Below, in pieces: positions 27,499-36,179 of a stretch of 64,000 nt of DNA. A program made the translations under genes and the position numbers. The notes below the pieces were generated by a model, which worked only from the letters and a program-made list of their open reading frames with translations, did not search any database and was not told the DNA's origin. Position 1 is the stretch's first letter. Every line of letters starts with the position of its first letter. Origin of the DNA: Pseudarthrobacter siccitolerans (GTDB taxonomy: Bacteria; Actinomycetota; Actinomycetes; Actinomycetales; Micrococcaceae). Where the stretch lies: contig NZ_CAQI01000051.1 in assembly GCF_001046895.1 (NCBI RefSeq), forward strand, positions 44,929-108,928, written 5' to 3'.

Positions 27499-28953
27499 AT
27501 GATGCCCGAGGCAGTACTGCGCGAATTTGATGTTGTGGTGATCGGCGCTGGCGCCGTGGGGGAAAATGTGGCGGACCGGGTGGTCCAAGGCGGGCTTACG
27601 GCCGTGGTGGTGGAAGCGGAACTGGTGGGCGGCGAATGCTCCTACTGGGCATGCATGCCGTCGAAGGCCCTGCTCCGTCCCGGTACAGCCCTCCACGGGG
27701 CCCAGACGACGCCGGGCGCCAAGGAAGCAGTTACCCGCACCCTTGATGCCGCAGCCGTCCTGAAGTATCGGGACTATATGGCGTCCAACTGGCAGGACGA
27801 CGGCCAGGTGAAGTGGCTGGACGATACGGGCATCGAACTCATCCGCGGCCATGCCTGGCTGACGGCACCAAAGTCCGTGGAAGTAGCCGGACTGGACGGC
27901 AACTCCTACCAGCTACAGGCGCGCCATGCGGTGGTGCTGGCAACCGGTTCCGCGCCCAACATTCCCCCCATTAAAGGCATGGAGGACGTGCAGGTGTGGG
28001 GAACCCGCGAGGCTACCTCCGCCAAGGAAGTTCCTCGCCGCCTGGTGGTGCTCGGCGGCGGCGTTGCCGGAACGGAACTGGCGCAGGCCTTCGCCAGGCT
28101 GGGTTCCAGCGTGACCCTTGTGGCGCGCAGCGGGCTGCTGCGAAACTTTCCGCCGGAGGCTGCCAGGCTGGTCGCAGCAGGGCTGCGGGCTGACGGCGTG
28201 GAGCTCCGGCTCAACACCGCCACGGACAGCATCAGCGAGAACGACGACGGCTCCTTCAGCCTGCAGCTTGCCGACGGTTCCCGCGTGGCAGCGGACCGGG
28301 TCCTGTTGGCCACGGGACGCCACCCCGCCCTGGAGGGGCTGGGGCTGGAGAGCGTGGGCTTTGAGCCCGATGAAGCAGGACACCTCAGACTCAGCACGGA
28401 CAATTCAGGCCTGGTTGACGGAGCCCCCGGCGAAGAGCCTTGGCTTTATGCCGTGGGTGACGCTGCCGGCAAGAACCTTTATACGCACCAGGGCAAGTAC
28501 GAGGCGCGTGCCACCGGGGACGCCATTGCCGCCCGCGCCAAGGGGGAGCTGACCGGCGTTGCCAGGGACTGGAGCCGTTTTGCCCAGACCGCCAACCAGC
28601 ACGCCGTGCCAGGCGTTGTGTTCACCGATCCGGAGCTTGCCGCCGTGGGACGTACCCTCGAAACGGCCCAAAAAGACGGCTACAACGCCTCCTCCGTGGA
28701 GCTCCCCATCCAGGTGGCGGGGTCCTCACTCCATTCGGAGAACTATGAGGGCTGGGCCCAGCTGGTGATTGATGAAGACCGCCAGGTCCTGCTGGGAGCC
28801 ACCTTTGCCGGGCCGGATGTGGCGGAGCTCCTGCACGCAGCAACCATCGCAGTAGTGGGTGAAGTGCCGCTGGACCGGCTGTGGCACGCTGTTCCCTCCT
28901 ACCCCACCATCAGCGAAGTCTGGCTGCGACTTCTCGAAAAGTACGGGCTTTAG
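27499..28953 (+). CDS. Class I pyridine nucleotide-disulfide oxidoreductase
   Basis: A 484-residue flavoprotein of the dihydrolipoamide dehydrogenase/glutathione reductase family. FAD motif VVVIGAGAVGENVADRV (near 13-29), redox-active cysteine pair in GGECSYWACMPSKAL (C-x4-C, near 50), NAD(P) motif VVLGGGVAGTELAQAF (near 185) and a C-terminal dimerisation domain are present. The electron acceptor is unknown: the redox segment differs from the CLNVGC of true lipoamide dehydrogenases, and no 2-oxoacid dehydrogenase genes are nearby. Mycothione or another disulfide is possible. It is monocistronic; the next operon begins behind its own operator directly after the stop. Confidence 0.85.
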   Translation: MMPEAVLREFDVVVIGAGAVGENVADRVVQGGLTAVVVEAELVGGECSYWACMPSKALLRPGTALHGAQTTPGAKEAVTRTLDAAAVLKYRDYMASNWQDDGQVKWLDDTGIELIRGHAWLTAPKSVEVAGLDGNSYQLQARHAVVLATGSAPNIPPIKGMEDVQVWGTREATSAKEVPRRLVVLGGGVAGTELAQAFARLGSSVTLVARSGLLRNFPPEAARLVAAGLRADGVELRLNTATDSISENDDGSFSLQLADGSRVAADRVLLATGRHPALEGLGLESVGFEPDEAGHLRLSTDNSGLVDGAPGEEPWLYAVGDAAGKNLYTHQGKYEARATGDAIAARAKGELTGVARDWSRFAQTANQHAVPGVVFTDPELAAVGRTLETAQKDGYNASSVELPIQVAGSSLHSENYEGWAQLVIDEDRQVLLGATFAGPDVAELLHAATIAVVGEVPLDRLWHAVPSYPTISEVWLRLLEKYGL

Positions 28954-28958
28954 TTATT

Positions 28959-28986
28959 TGAACTGACCGGTCAGTTTGGATACACT
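28959..28986 (+). promoter_or_regulatory. Promoter with perfect 16-bp TetR-type operator
   Basis: AACTGACCGGTCAGTT (28961-28976) is a perfect palindrome lying between TTGAAC (28959-28964) and TACACT (28981-28986), spaced 16 bp. It immediately precedes the operon that encodes its own TetR regulator (31794-32462). Autorepression is inferred. Confidence 0.8.
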
Positions 28987-29017
28987 GGAGGGAGCAACCG
29001 TCCGTGAAAGGCCTTTC

Positions 29018-29764
29018 TTGCTCTCTGCCCAGCAGCTCCATGTCCGCGGCCGCCGCGACCCCCTGCTTCCGGATACCTCGCTCGAGGCCAGACGGGGTGA
29101 ACTGGTCCTCGTGTCCGGAGAACGGCAGGACCACCGCACCGCGCTGGCACTGGTGCTCAGCGGCCGGATGAAAGCCACCACCGGATCCGTCAGCTGGGAC
29201 GGCAGCCGCGGCATCCGGCAGGTCCGGATGGCCAGCGCCCTCGTCGATGCTCCCGGCGTCAATGAGCCCGAGCGCCACCTCAGCGTCCGCGACCTCGTTA
29301 CGGAGGACCTCGCCTTGATTCCCCGCCGCTACCGCGGAGCGCTGCTCAGCAGTCCGTGGCTCAAGGTGAACAGCTTCGAAGACATCGCGGACCAGTGGAT
29401 CGAGCAGCTGGACCCGCTGCGCAGGCTGGAACTCCTGACGGCCCTGGCGCTGGCGAACCCGCACACGGACCTGCTGGTGGTGGACTCCCCCGACCGGCAC
29501 ACTGCCGACGCCGCCAACTGGCTGCCGCGCCTTGAGCAGCTGGCGGCCGACGCCGGGAGGCCGCTTGCCGTCGTTGCAACCGTAGCTGCCCTGCCGCCGT
29601 CGTGGTCTGGCTCCTTCGCCACCATCGGCAACGCGGAAACCCCCGCCCAAGCGCTCAGGAATGAAACGGGGGCGCCCGAGAAAGCACCCAGCGGAAGCCG
29701 GGCAGCGCCTGAGGCCCGTGCGGCAGCCCAAGACATTGAATTAGAGACCGAGGATGCCAAGTGA
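29018..29764 (+). CDS. ABC ATPase-like protein with degenerate nucleotide-binding motifs
   Basis: About 248 residues with the outline of an ABC ATPase (HVRGRRDPLLPDTSLEARRGELVLVSG at the start). The key motifs are altered: the Walker A position reads GERQDHRTALAL with no GK(S/T), no LSGGQ signature is visible, and the Walker B area reads DLLVVDSPDRH. It probably does not hydrolyse ATP in the usual way. The last ~50 residues are Ala/Glu-rich and disordered-looking. It overlaps the YhgE/Pip gene (GTGA), so the two products likely work together at the membrane. No ATG exists; TTG 29018 with AAAGG upstream is my choice, TTG 28976 being inside the operator. Confidence 0.7.
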   Translation: MLSAQQLHVRGRRDPLLPDTSLEARRGELVLVSGERQDHRTALALVLSGRMKATTGSVSWDGSRGIRQVRMASALVDAPGVNEPERHLSVRDLVTEDLALIPRRYRGALLSSPWLKVNSFEDIADQWIEQLDPLRRLELLTALALANPHTDLLVVDSPDRHTADAANWLPRLEQLAADAGRPLAVVATVAALPPSWSGSFATIGNAETPAQALRNETGAPEKAPSGSRAAPEARAAAQDIELETEDAK

Positions 29765-31797
29765 CTGTATTGCGGCTCGCCCGCTCGGAGCTCAAGCGGA
29801 TGACCGGCGGGCTGCTGCCCAAGCTGACCATCCTCGCACTCACCATGGTCCCCCTGCTGTACGGCGCGGTGTACCTGTACGCCAACTGGGATCCCTACGG
29901 CAACCTGGACCAGATCGACGCGGCCCTGGTGGTTGAGGACGCCGGCGCCACCGCCAGCGACGGGACGCAGCTGCAGGCGGGCACGAAAGTCGCCGACAGC
30001 CTGGTGGAGGGCAATGTCTTCCACTGGATCCCGGTGTCCAGCGGGCAGCAGGCCGATGAGGGGGTCAGCAGCGGCAAGTACGCCTTCGCCCTGAAGATCC
30101 CGGAGGACTTCTCGGCCCACCTCGTCTCCCCCGGCAGCTTCGACTCCGCCAGCCAGGCGATGCTCAACGTCACCACCAACGACGCAAACAACTATCTGCT
30201 GAGCACCATCGTGGACAAGCTGACCACCTCGGTGCACAGCACCGTAGCGGCAGATGTGGGCGAAGAGACGGCCAACCAGCTGCTCACCGGCTTTGGCACC
30301 ATCCACACCCAGATGGTCAGGGCAGCCGACGGTGCCGGCCAGCTTGCCGGCGGAGTGGCCGCCCTCCGGGACGGTACAGCAACCCTGCACGAGGGGACCA
30401 CCAGCCTGGCCAGCGGATCCGACGAGCTTTACGCCGGGCAGCTGAAGCTTCGTGACGGCGCCAACCAGCTGACCGACGGCGCAGGCCAGCTGAGCAGCGG
30501 GCTGTCCGTCCTCAAGGACAAGACGGCAACATTGCCCAGCGATACTCAGACCCTGGCGGCAGGCGCCGCGCAGGTGGCTGCCGGCAACGCCCAGCTGAAC
30601 ACCAAGGTCCAGGACGTCACGGCGCAGCTCGAAGCGGCGGACCAGGGCCTGCGCACCCGGGTAGTGGAGTCAAACAACCGGCTCATCGCAGCCGGTGTTC
30701 TTACTCAGGCCCAGGCGGACAGCATCCTGGCCGACTTTGATGCGGCTGCCGCTTCGAACCCGGTGGCAGCTGCCAAGACAAAGATCCAGACCGACGCCGC
30801 CCAGATCCAGCAACTGGCCGACGGGTCCGAGGCTGTCAGCGTGGGGGCCGCCCAGCTTGCCGCAGCCACCCCGGCCTTGAAGGAAGCCATAGTGCAGGCC
30901 TCCGGCGGCGCCGACCAGCTCCACACCGGCGCGGCAACCCTGGCTACCGGCGAGCAGGCAGCAGTGGACGGCGCCGCGGCACTGGCCCAGGGAGCGCACA
31001 AAGTGGACGACGGCGCGGCGCAGCTCGAGCAGGGGGCCGGGGCGGCTGCCGACGGTTCACGGACCCTTGCGGACGAAATCGGCAAGGGCGCGGGGCAGGT
31101 TCCCAACCCTGATGATGCCCAGAAGAGCAACTTGTCGCGGGTGATCGCAGATCCGGTGGCGGTCAGCAATGTTTCGCAGGCGAAGGCCGGGTCTTATGGC
31201 GCCGGACTGGCTCCGTTTTTCCTCACCCTTGCCCTGTGGATCGGCGTCTTTATGCTGGTCCAGGCCATGCGGCCCCTCACCCGGCGGGCCCTGGCGTCCA
31301 ACGCCGGATCGTGGAAGATCGCGCTCGGCGGCTGGCTTCCCTTCCTCGCGGTCTCCGTGGTGCAGGCCACCCTCCTGACCCTGGTGGTTAACCTCGCACT
31401 GGGCCTGGATGCGGCCCATCCGGTCCTGATGTGGCTCTTTATGCTGGCGGCGGCCATGGCCTTCAGCGCCATCATCCAGGGAATCGTGGCGCTCCTTGGT
31501 TCCCCCGGCAAGCTGGTGGTGCTGATCCTGCTGGTGCTGCAGCTGGTTTCCTCGGGAGGCACATTCCCCTGGCAGACCACTCCCCAGCCCCTGCATGTGG
31601 TGCACGAGATCCTGCCCATGGGCTACGTGGTGACCGGGATGCGGCATCTGATCTATGGCGCCGACCTGTCGATGATCCTCCCCACCGCGCTGGGCCTCCT
31701 CGGATACACGGCACTGGGCCTGGTGATGTCCACACTTGCCGTCCGCAAGGGGAAATTCTGGACTTTGAAGACGCTGCAGCCGGAGATCGCCGTATGA
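29761..31797 (+). CDS. YhgE/Pip-family membrane protein
   Basis: A 678-residue protein with one N-terminal membrane helix (LTILALTMVPLLYGAVYLYA), a long extracytoplasmic region (about 45-470) and about five C-terminal helices (from about 480). The middle holds many short repeats built on G-A-x-Q-L, such as DGAGQLAGGVAAL and TDGAGQLSSGL, predicted as alpha-helical coiled coil. This is the Pip/YhgE architecture, related to the ABC-2 membrane family and to phage infection protein. Function is uncertain; roles in export of envelope-active compounds are proposed for relatives. It starts at GTG 29761 overlapping the ABC-like gene and ends overlapping the TetR gene. Confidence 0.88.
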   Translation: MTVLRLARSELKRMTGGLLPKLTILALTMVPLLYGAVYLYANWDPYGNLDQIDAALVVEDAGATASDGTQLQAGTKVADSLVEGNVFHWIPVSSGQQADEGVSSGKYAFALKIPEDFSAHLVSPGSFDSASQAMLNVTTNDANNYLLSTIVDKLTTSVHSTVAADVGEETANQLLTGFGTIHTQMVRAADGAGQLAGGVAALRDGTATLHEGTTSLASGSDELYAGQLKLRDGANQLTDGAGQLSSGLSVLKDKTATLPSDTQTLAAGAAQVAAGNAQLNTKVQDVTAQLEAADQGLRTRVVESNNRLIAAGVLTQAQADSILADFDAAAASNPVAAAKTKIQTDAAQIQQLADGSEAVSVGAAQLAAATPALKEAIVQASGGADQLHTGAATLATGEQAAVDGAAALAQGAHKVDDGAAQLEQGAGAAADGSRTLADEIGKGAGQVPNPDDAQKSNLSRVIADPVAVSNVSQAKAGSYGAGLAPFFLTLALWIGVFMLVQAMRPLTRRALASNAGSWKIALGGWLPFLAVSVVQATLLTLVVNLALGLDAAHPVLMWLFMLAAAMAFSAIIQGIVALLGSPGKLVVLILLVLQLVSSGGTFPWQTTPQPLHVVHEILPMGYVVTGMRHLIYGADLSMILPTALGLLGYTALGLVMSTLAVRKGKFWTLKTLQPEIAV

Positions 31798-32462
31798 CTT
31801 CCACCCACGAACCAGCGGATCCGGAGCCGGCGAAAAAGCTGCGTCCGGCCCGGACCACAGCCACCCGGCAGAAGCTCTTCGACGCCTCGATGGAGCTGAT
31901 CGGCGAGCGCGGAGCGGCGGGTGTCACCGTTGATGAAATTGCCGCGGCCGCCGGCGTTTCCAAGGGAACGGTCTATTACAACTTCGGCAGCAAATCGGAC
32001 CTCATCGCGCAGCTGCTGCGGCACGGCGTCGATATCCTCAAGGGACGGCTCCTGGGCCCGCAGGCAGAGGCGGGCACTGCGGCTCCCGCCTCTGATCCCC
32101 TGCTGGCCATGGAAGCCATGATCGGGCAAGCCATGGATTTTATGGCCGAATACCCCTCCTTCGCACGCCTGTGGGTCAGCGAGAACTGGCGGACACCCAG
32201 CGAATGGCAGGGAACGTTTACCCTCCTCCGCGCCGAGCTCCTGGAAGTTATTGGCGAGGCAGTGGAAAAGGTTGCCAGGGTTTACCCGGTGGATCCCTCG
32301 GTGTCCCGCGGCAGCCTGGAAACCGCGATCTTCGGCGCCTGCTTTGTGGTGGGCCTGGACCGGCAGACGTACAACCCGGAGCGGACCCGTAATCAAAGCG
32401 TTGCAGCGATCATGGCCATTATGCGCGGCTACGTGCTGAGGGATGCCCCGCCTCGGGGATGA
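31794..32462 (+). CDS. TetR/AcrR-family regulator of the YhgE operon
   Basis: A 222-residue repressor. The N-terminal TetR domain (about 25-75) contains VTVDEIAAAAGVSKGTVYYN with the typical recognition helix, and the C-terminal part is a helical ligand-binding domain. The ATG overlaps the stop of the YhgE/Pip gene (ATGA). The perfect palindrome at 28961-28976 in the operon promoter is its obvious candidate operator, giving autoregulation in response to an unknown small molecule. AGATCGCC is the only weak ribosome-binding sequence, consistent with translational coupling. Confidence 0.88.
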   Translation: MTSTHEPADPEPAKKLRPARTTATRQKLFDASMELIGERGAAGVTVDEIAAAAGVSKGTVYYNFGSKSDLIAQLLRHGVDILKGRLLGPQAEAGTAAPASDPLLAMEAMIGQAMDFMAEYPSFARLWVSENWRTPSEWQGTFTLLRAELLEVIGEAVEKVARVYPVDPSVSRGSLETAIFGACFVVGLDRQTYNPERTRNQSVAAIMAIMRGYVLRDAPPRG

Positions 32463-33145
32463 TGGTGAACATGCGTCATATGGGGATCAGCGGAAAGTTT
32501 GCCGTCATCACCGGCATTGTGGCTGCGGGGCTCCTGATCCTGACGGGCATGACCCTGGCCGAGCCTGTATTCGTGGCGTTTCTGGGCGTGCTGGGGCTGG
32601 CTTATGTAGCTTGCATCATGGAGGTCCTCCGGCGGCGGCGCTACGTGATGCTGGCGATCGCCGGCTTGTCCACCAGCCTGGCCGTTGCCGGGTCGCTCGC
32701 TTTTCTGAGCACGTGGGAGCTGGCCTTCACCGATGAATCCTCGATCTTTGGTACACCGCTGCCCACCGACGACCCGGACAACTACTTCTTCCTGGCCGCC
32801 CTGTCGATGGCGACGGCGCTGGCATCGCTGTTCATTGGCGCTGTGTGGCCGGGCCGGCAGGGGTCCATCGGGCGTGCTGCTCCTGCACGCGCTTCCTCGC
32901 GGCCTGCCGCCAGTGCGCGGGGCCAGGCTCCTGTACGGCGCCAGGGCGCGCCAGGAGCACCGCAGCCACGTACCTCCTCCGCCGGACGCACGCCGGTGCG
33001 CCAGCCGACGTCGTCCGCCCGGCAGGTGCCCCCAAGGCAAAGTGCAACCCGGCAGGGCTCGGGCGGCCAGAGTGCGGGGAGCCAGAGTGCAGCCCGGCAG
33101 GGTTCCACGCGGCAGCCTTCACGGCGCCCGGCCCCGAAGAAATAA
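32459..33145 (+). CDS. Membrane protein of unknown function with basic, disordered tail
   Basis: A 228-residue protein I do not recognise. Residues 1-135 contain about four hydrophobic segments (FAVITGIVAAGLLILTGM; FVAFLGVLGLAYVACIM; MLAIAGLSTSLAVAGSLAFL; FFLAALSMATALASLFI). The remaining ~90 residues are rich in Arg, Gln, Ser, Ala and Pro with no acidic residues, so likely a disordered, nucleic-acid- or membrane-surface-binding tail. The ATG overlaps the TetR stop (ATGATG), placing it in the same operon. Function unknown. Confidence 0.7.
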   Translation: MMVNMRHMGISGKFAVITGIVAAGLLILTGMTLAEPVFVAFLGVLGLAYVACIMEVLRRRRYVMLAIAGLSTSLAVAGSLAFLSTWELAFTDESSIFGTPLPTDDPDNYFFLAALSMATALASLFIGAVWPGRQGSIGRAAPARASSRPAASARGQAPVRRQGAPGAPQPRTSSAGRTPVRQPTSSARQVPPRQSATRQGSGGQSAGSQSAARQGSTRQPSRRPAPKK

Positions 33146-33151
33146 CCGGCG

Positions 33152-33679
33152 TCAGTGCGCCCGCGGCACCTTGAATCTGGTGATCCGGGCATCCTGGCCG
33201 TCAAGCTCAGCCCACGATTTCCCGGTCTCGAGGACGGTGAGGGCGCTGGTGGGGTACCTTGTGGCGGCGTCCATGTAGGCGTCGTGGTCGGAGTCGCGTG
33301 AGGCCAGGTGCATGGCCAAGTCCTGCACGCCGGGCAGGTGAGCGATCAGCATGAGTGTGGTGACCGTGTCCGGGACGTGGTTGACCACGGTGAGCATCCG
33401 GAGGGCGGAGGCGGCGTACAGGCCGTCCTCAAGCTTGGGCGTGGGTGCCTTGTCCCCCAGCTCGGAGCACACCCACGTGCACGTCTGGCGGGTGCGCAGG
33501 GCGCTGGAGCACAGGATGAAGTCGGGAACGATGTTGTGCTTGAGCAGCCACCGTCCGGCCAGAGGGGCCTCACGGTGCCCCCGCTCCTCCAGCGGGCGCT
33601 CATGGTCAGCCACCCCGCCGGGCCAATCCGCCTTGGAATGGCGCATGATCACAAGGCGTCGAAGATGGTGCTCACTCAT
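33152..33679 (-). CDS. SixA-like histidine phosphatase
   Basis: A 175-residue histidine phosphatase (RHG superfamily). The catalytic motif is LVIMRHSKADWP (near 9-20), with the second arginine in SSALRTRQT and the second histidine in LMLIAHLPGVQDLA. The size and motif spacing match SixA/phosphohistidine phosphatases that dephosphorylate histidine-phosphotransfer proteins; the actual substrate here is unproven. It converges on the membrane-protein gene with 6 bp between stops. Confidence 0.88.
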   Translation of the reverse strand: MSEHHLRRLVIMRHSKADWPGGVADHERPLEERGHREAPLAGRWLLKHNIVPDFILCSSALRTRQTCTWVCSELGDKAPTPKLEDGLYAASALRMLTVVNHVPDTVTTLMLIAHLPGVQDLAMHLASRDSDHDAYMDAATRYPTSALTVLETGKSWAELDGQDARITRFKVPRAH

Positions 33680-33882
33680 GGCCCAAGCCTATAGCGCGCC
33701 CCAATAGCCTGGGACGCCCCACAACGTCACGACCAGCACGCCATCAACCAGCCGCGGAGGCCAAATGCTCGGAGAGGCTGGGTAACGCCAAAGGCGGCAC
33801 ATCCCGAAAGCGCCGTTGTCGCGCGAGGGACGAGCGCAGGCGCAGAGGGATCGTGCCGCCTTAAGGCGTGAGAACAGGAGTC

Positions 33883-34749
33883 CTAGATCGAGTATTCCGG
33901 AGCGGCCCAGACAACAACTTCGGGGTGCTCGTAGAACCGGTAGCCCTGGCCGCGGACGGTGCGCACGGTGTTGGCGAGGCGGCCAAGCTTCGAGCGGAGG
34001 CGGCGGATGTGGACGTCGATGGTGCGCTCGTTGGGCACTTCTTCGGCATTGCGCCACAGGCCTTCGAGCAGTTCGTCGCGGCCCACGGTGCGGGTGCCGT
34101 TTTCCACGAGGTAGTTCAGCAGTTCGAACTCTTTGAAGGTCAGGTTCAGGGATTCGCCGTCGAGGTGGACTTCGCGGCGGGCAAGGTCGATCAGGACGCC
34201 GGACGGGCGCGGTTCCTGGGGCTGCTGCGGTCGCGGGGTTTCGGTGCGCTGCCGGGTGTTGACGGTGGGGTCACCGAAGGTAGAACGGACGACGTCGAGC
34301 GCTGAGCCGGGCGTTCCGGCGGGGGCCACTGCCACAGCGGCGTAGCTTTCTGCACCGGAGACCAGGGACTGGGCGTAGGCGCGGATTTCCTGGGCGAGCT
34401 TGGCGATGGAGGTACCTGCAGCGGCTGCGGTTTCCTCATCGATGCCCATGTAGAGGACGAAGCCGCGGGCTACGTTGTCGTTGGCGACAGGGCGGACGGC
34501 GCTGGGCCCGGCGACAACGGGAGTCGGGGCCGTGACCGGCGCGGAATCGGCCGGGGTCACGGCGCGGAGCTGGCCGTAAGAGTTGGGGTTGTAGCCCTGG
34601 GGTGCATAGCCAGAGGCGGGAAAGCTGCTTCCGGGTGTTGTGGGCGCAAGCGACGGGCGCGGTGCGAATCCGGGGCGGAGGCCGGAGGGCTGGCCTGCCT
34701 TGGCGGCGTTACGGACAGAAATGTGGACGTATCCGGATGCAACTGACAT
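33883..34749 (-). CDS. Orphan OmpR/PhoB-type winged-helix regulator without receiver domain
   Basis: A 288-residue protein. The C-terminal ~100 residues are a clear Trans_reg_C winged helix (IDLARREVHLDGESLNLTFK; ERTIDVHIRRLRSKLG; TVRTVRGQGYRFYEHP). The N-terminal 90 residues are Pro/Ser/Ala-rich and disordered. Residues ~95-165 form a small domain (FVLYMGIDEETAAAAGTSIA) that lacks the receiver aspartate, so phosphorelay control is unlikely. GAGGTAAG lies upstream of the ATG. Function is unknown; it is preceded by a 680-bp gene-free region with direct repeats that it might bind. Confidence 0.82.
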   Translation of the reverse strand: MSVASGYVHISVRNAAKAGQPSGLRPGFAPRPSLAPTTPGSSFPASGYAPQGYNPNSYGQLRAVTPADSAPVTAPTPVVAGPSAVRPVANDNVARGFVLYMGIDEETAAAAGTSIAKLAQEIRAYAQSLVSGAESYAAVAVAPAGTPGSALDVVRSTFGDPTVNTRQRTETPRPQQPQEPRPSGVLIDLARREVHLDGESLNLTFKEFELLNYLVENGTRTVGRDELLEGLWRNAEEVPNERTIDVHIRRLRSKLGRLANTVRTVRGQGYRFYEHPEVVVWAAPEYSI

Positions 34750-35431
34750 GGATGCTTACCTCAATGTGAATGGCCGCCATCGCGGCTCGAATGCTGGGGT
34801 TCCCCGCAATGGAACTGGGGAGGGACGCCCGACGCTGGGCTGGGGGGCGAATGCCTGGAGAACTTCGAGGGGTGGGAAGGTCAGGCGTACATTCGACAAC
34901 AGCGCATGTCGGCAGCAGCGGATGTGCTGGGCCAATAGTCTGCGGCTGCAGGTGCTGTTGAGTTCTTGTTCACAATGAGAGTGTGCAGCGTAACAATGCT
35001 AACTTGCAAGTAACAATGGACCGATTAGTCCGCATTATGAGACAGAATCCTCCTTTGTGGCGCAGATCACGATTCTGGAGTGCTTGCAGAACGTCATTCA
35101 TTATCCAGCTCCGAGCCGTTCGATGGCCCATCGAAGGAACTTAATTCGGCTAAACCCTCAAGCTGCCCCTTTTTCTTCAATTGCATGTCCAATACCAAAA
35201 TGACCCCTGCCTCGGGGCACATCTGTCCAGCGACACCCCGCCGCCGCAAAGAAAATTTCGCCCGGTCTGCCCCCGATTGAGTGAACGCACCCGCCGCGAA
35301 GAATCGAAGGACTCCTGCCCGGCCAGGCGGCTCCACTCACTTTTGGCCTCGGAGCTGGCTAGGCTGGCATTCACAGCCAGGACACAGGAACCCCAAAGCC
35401 CTGGCTAAACGAGTGATCGGAGAGTTGTTCC
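34750..35431. promoter_or_regulatory. 680-bp divergent, gene-free region with direct repeats and a palindrome
   Basis: No convincing gene. The stretch is AT-richer than its surroundings from about 34960 to 35220. GTAACAATG occurs at 34990-34998 and again at 35010-35018 (20-bp spacing, two helical turns), and TTCGATGGCCCATCGAA (35119-35135) is a perfect palindrome. It separates the leftward orphan regulator from the rightward two-component system, so promoters and operators for both are expected here. Confidence 0.55.
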
Positions 35432-36172
35432 ATGGCCACCCCGCACTCCATGACAAACAATCTCCCCCAGCTCTCCCACCCGGACGGTTCCCCCATCCGC
35501 GCCCTGGTGGTGGACGACGAGCCCAGCCTCTCAGAACTCATGAGCATGGGCCTGCGCATGGCCGGCTGGTCCGTGGCCATCGCCGCCGATGGACCCGAGG
35601 CCGTCAAGCTTGCGAAGGACTTCCGCCCGGATGTCCTGGTCCTGGACGTTATGCTCCCCGGATTCGACGGCGTTGAACTGCTGGGAAGGATCCGCGCCTT
35701 CGCACCCGAGGTCCCCGCGCTGTTCCTGACAGCCAAGGACGCCGTGCAGGACCGGATCGTGGGCCTTGCCGCCGGCGGCGACGACTACGTCACCAAACCG
35801 TTCAGCATGGAGGAAGTCCTCCTGCGGCTGCACCGGCTGGTCCAGCGCTCCGGCGTGGCTGCCATGGATACGGCTGAACTGGTGGTGGGCGACCTGGTCC
35901 TGAACGTCGACACCCGGGAGGTGACCCGGGCCGGTGAGGAACTCCAGCTCACGGCCACCCAGTTCGAGCTCCTCCGCTACCTGATGGAGAACCCCAAGCG
36001 GGTGATCAGCAAGGCCCAAATCCTGGACCGGGTGTGGGACTACGACTTCGGCGGCCAGGCCAACATCGTAGAGCTCTACATCTCCTACCTGCGCAAGAAG
36101 GTGGATGCAGTGCACCCGCCCATGATCCATACCGTGCGCGGCGCCGGATACGTCATCAAGCCCGCGGAGTAG
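35432..36172 (+). CDS. OmpR-family response regulator
   Basis: A 246-residue regulator: receiver domain (about 22-135; acidic pair VVDDE, phosphoacceptor D72 in VLDVMLPGFDG, lysine in TKPFSMEE) plus winged-helix DNA-binding domain (about 150-244; VWDYDFGGQANIVELYISYL). It resembles the actinobacterial PrrA/TcrX-like group, but the target genes are not evident. GGAGAG precedes the ATG. The histidine kinase gene begins 8 bp downstream and is its cognate partner. Confidence 0.93.
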   Translation: MATPHSMTNNLPQLSHPDGSPIRALVVDDEPSLSELMSMGLRMAGWSVAIAADGPEAVKLAKDFRPDVLVLDVMLPGFDGVELLGRIRAFAPEVPALFLTAKDAVQDRIVGLAAGGDDYVTKPFSMEEVLLRLHRLVQRSGVAAMDTAELVVGDLVLNVDTREVTRAGEELQLTATQFELLRYLMENPKRVISKAQILDRVWDYDFGGQANIVELYISYLRKKVDAVHPPMIHTVRGAGYVIKPAE

Positions 36173-36179
36173 GCGCACC

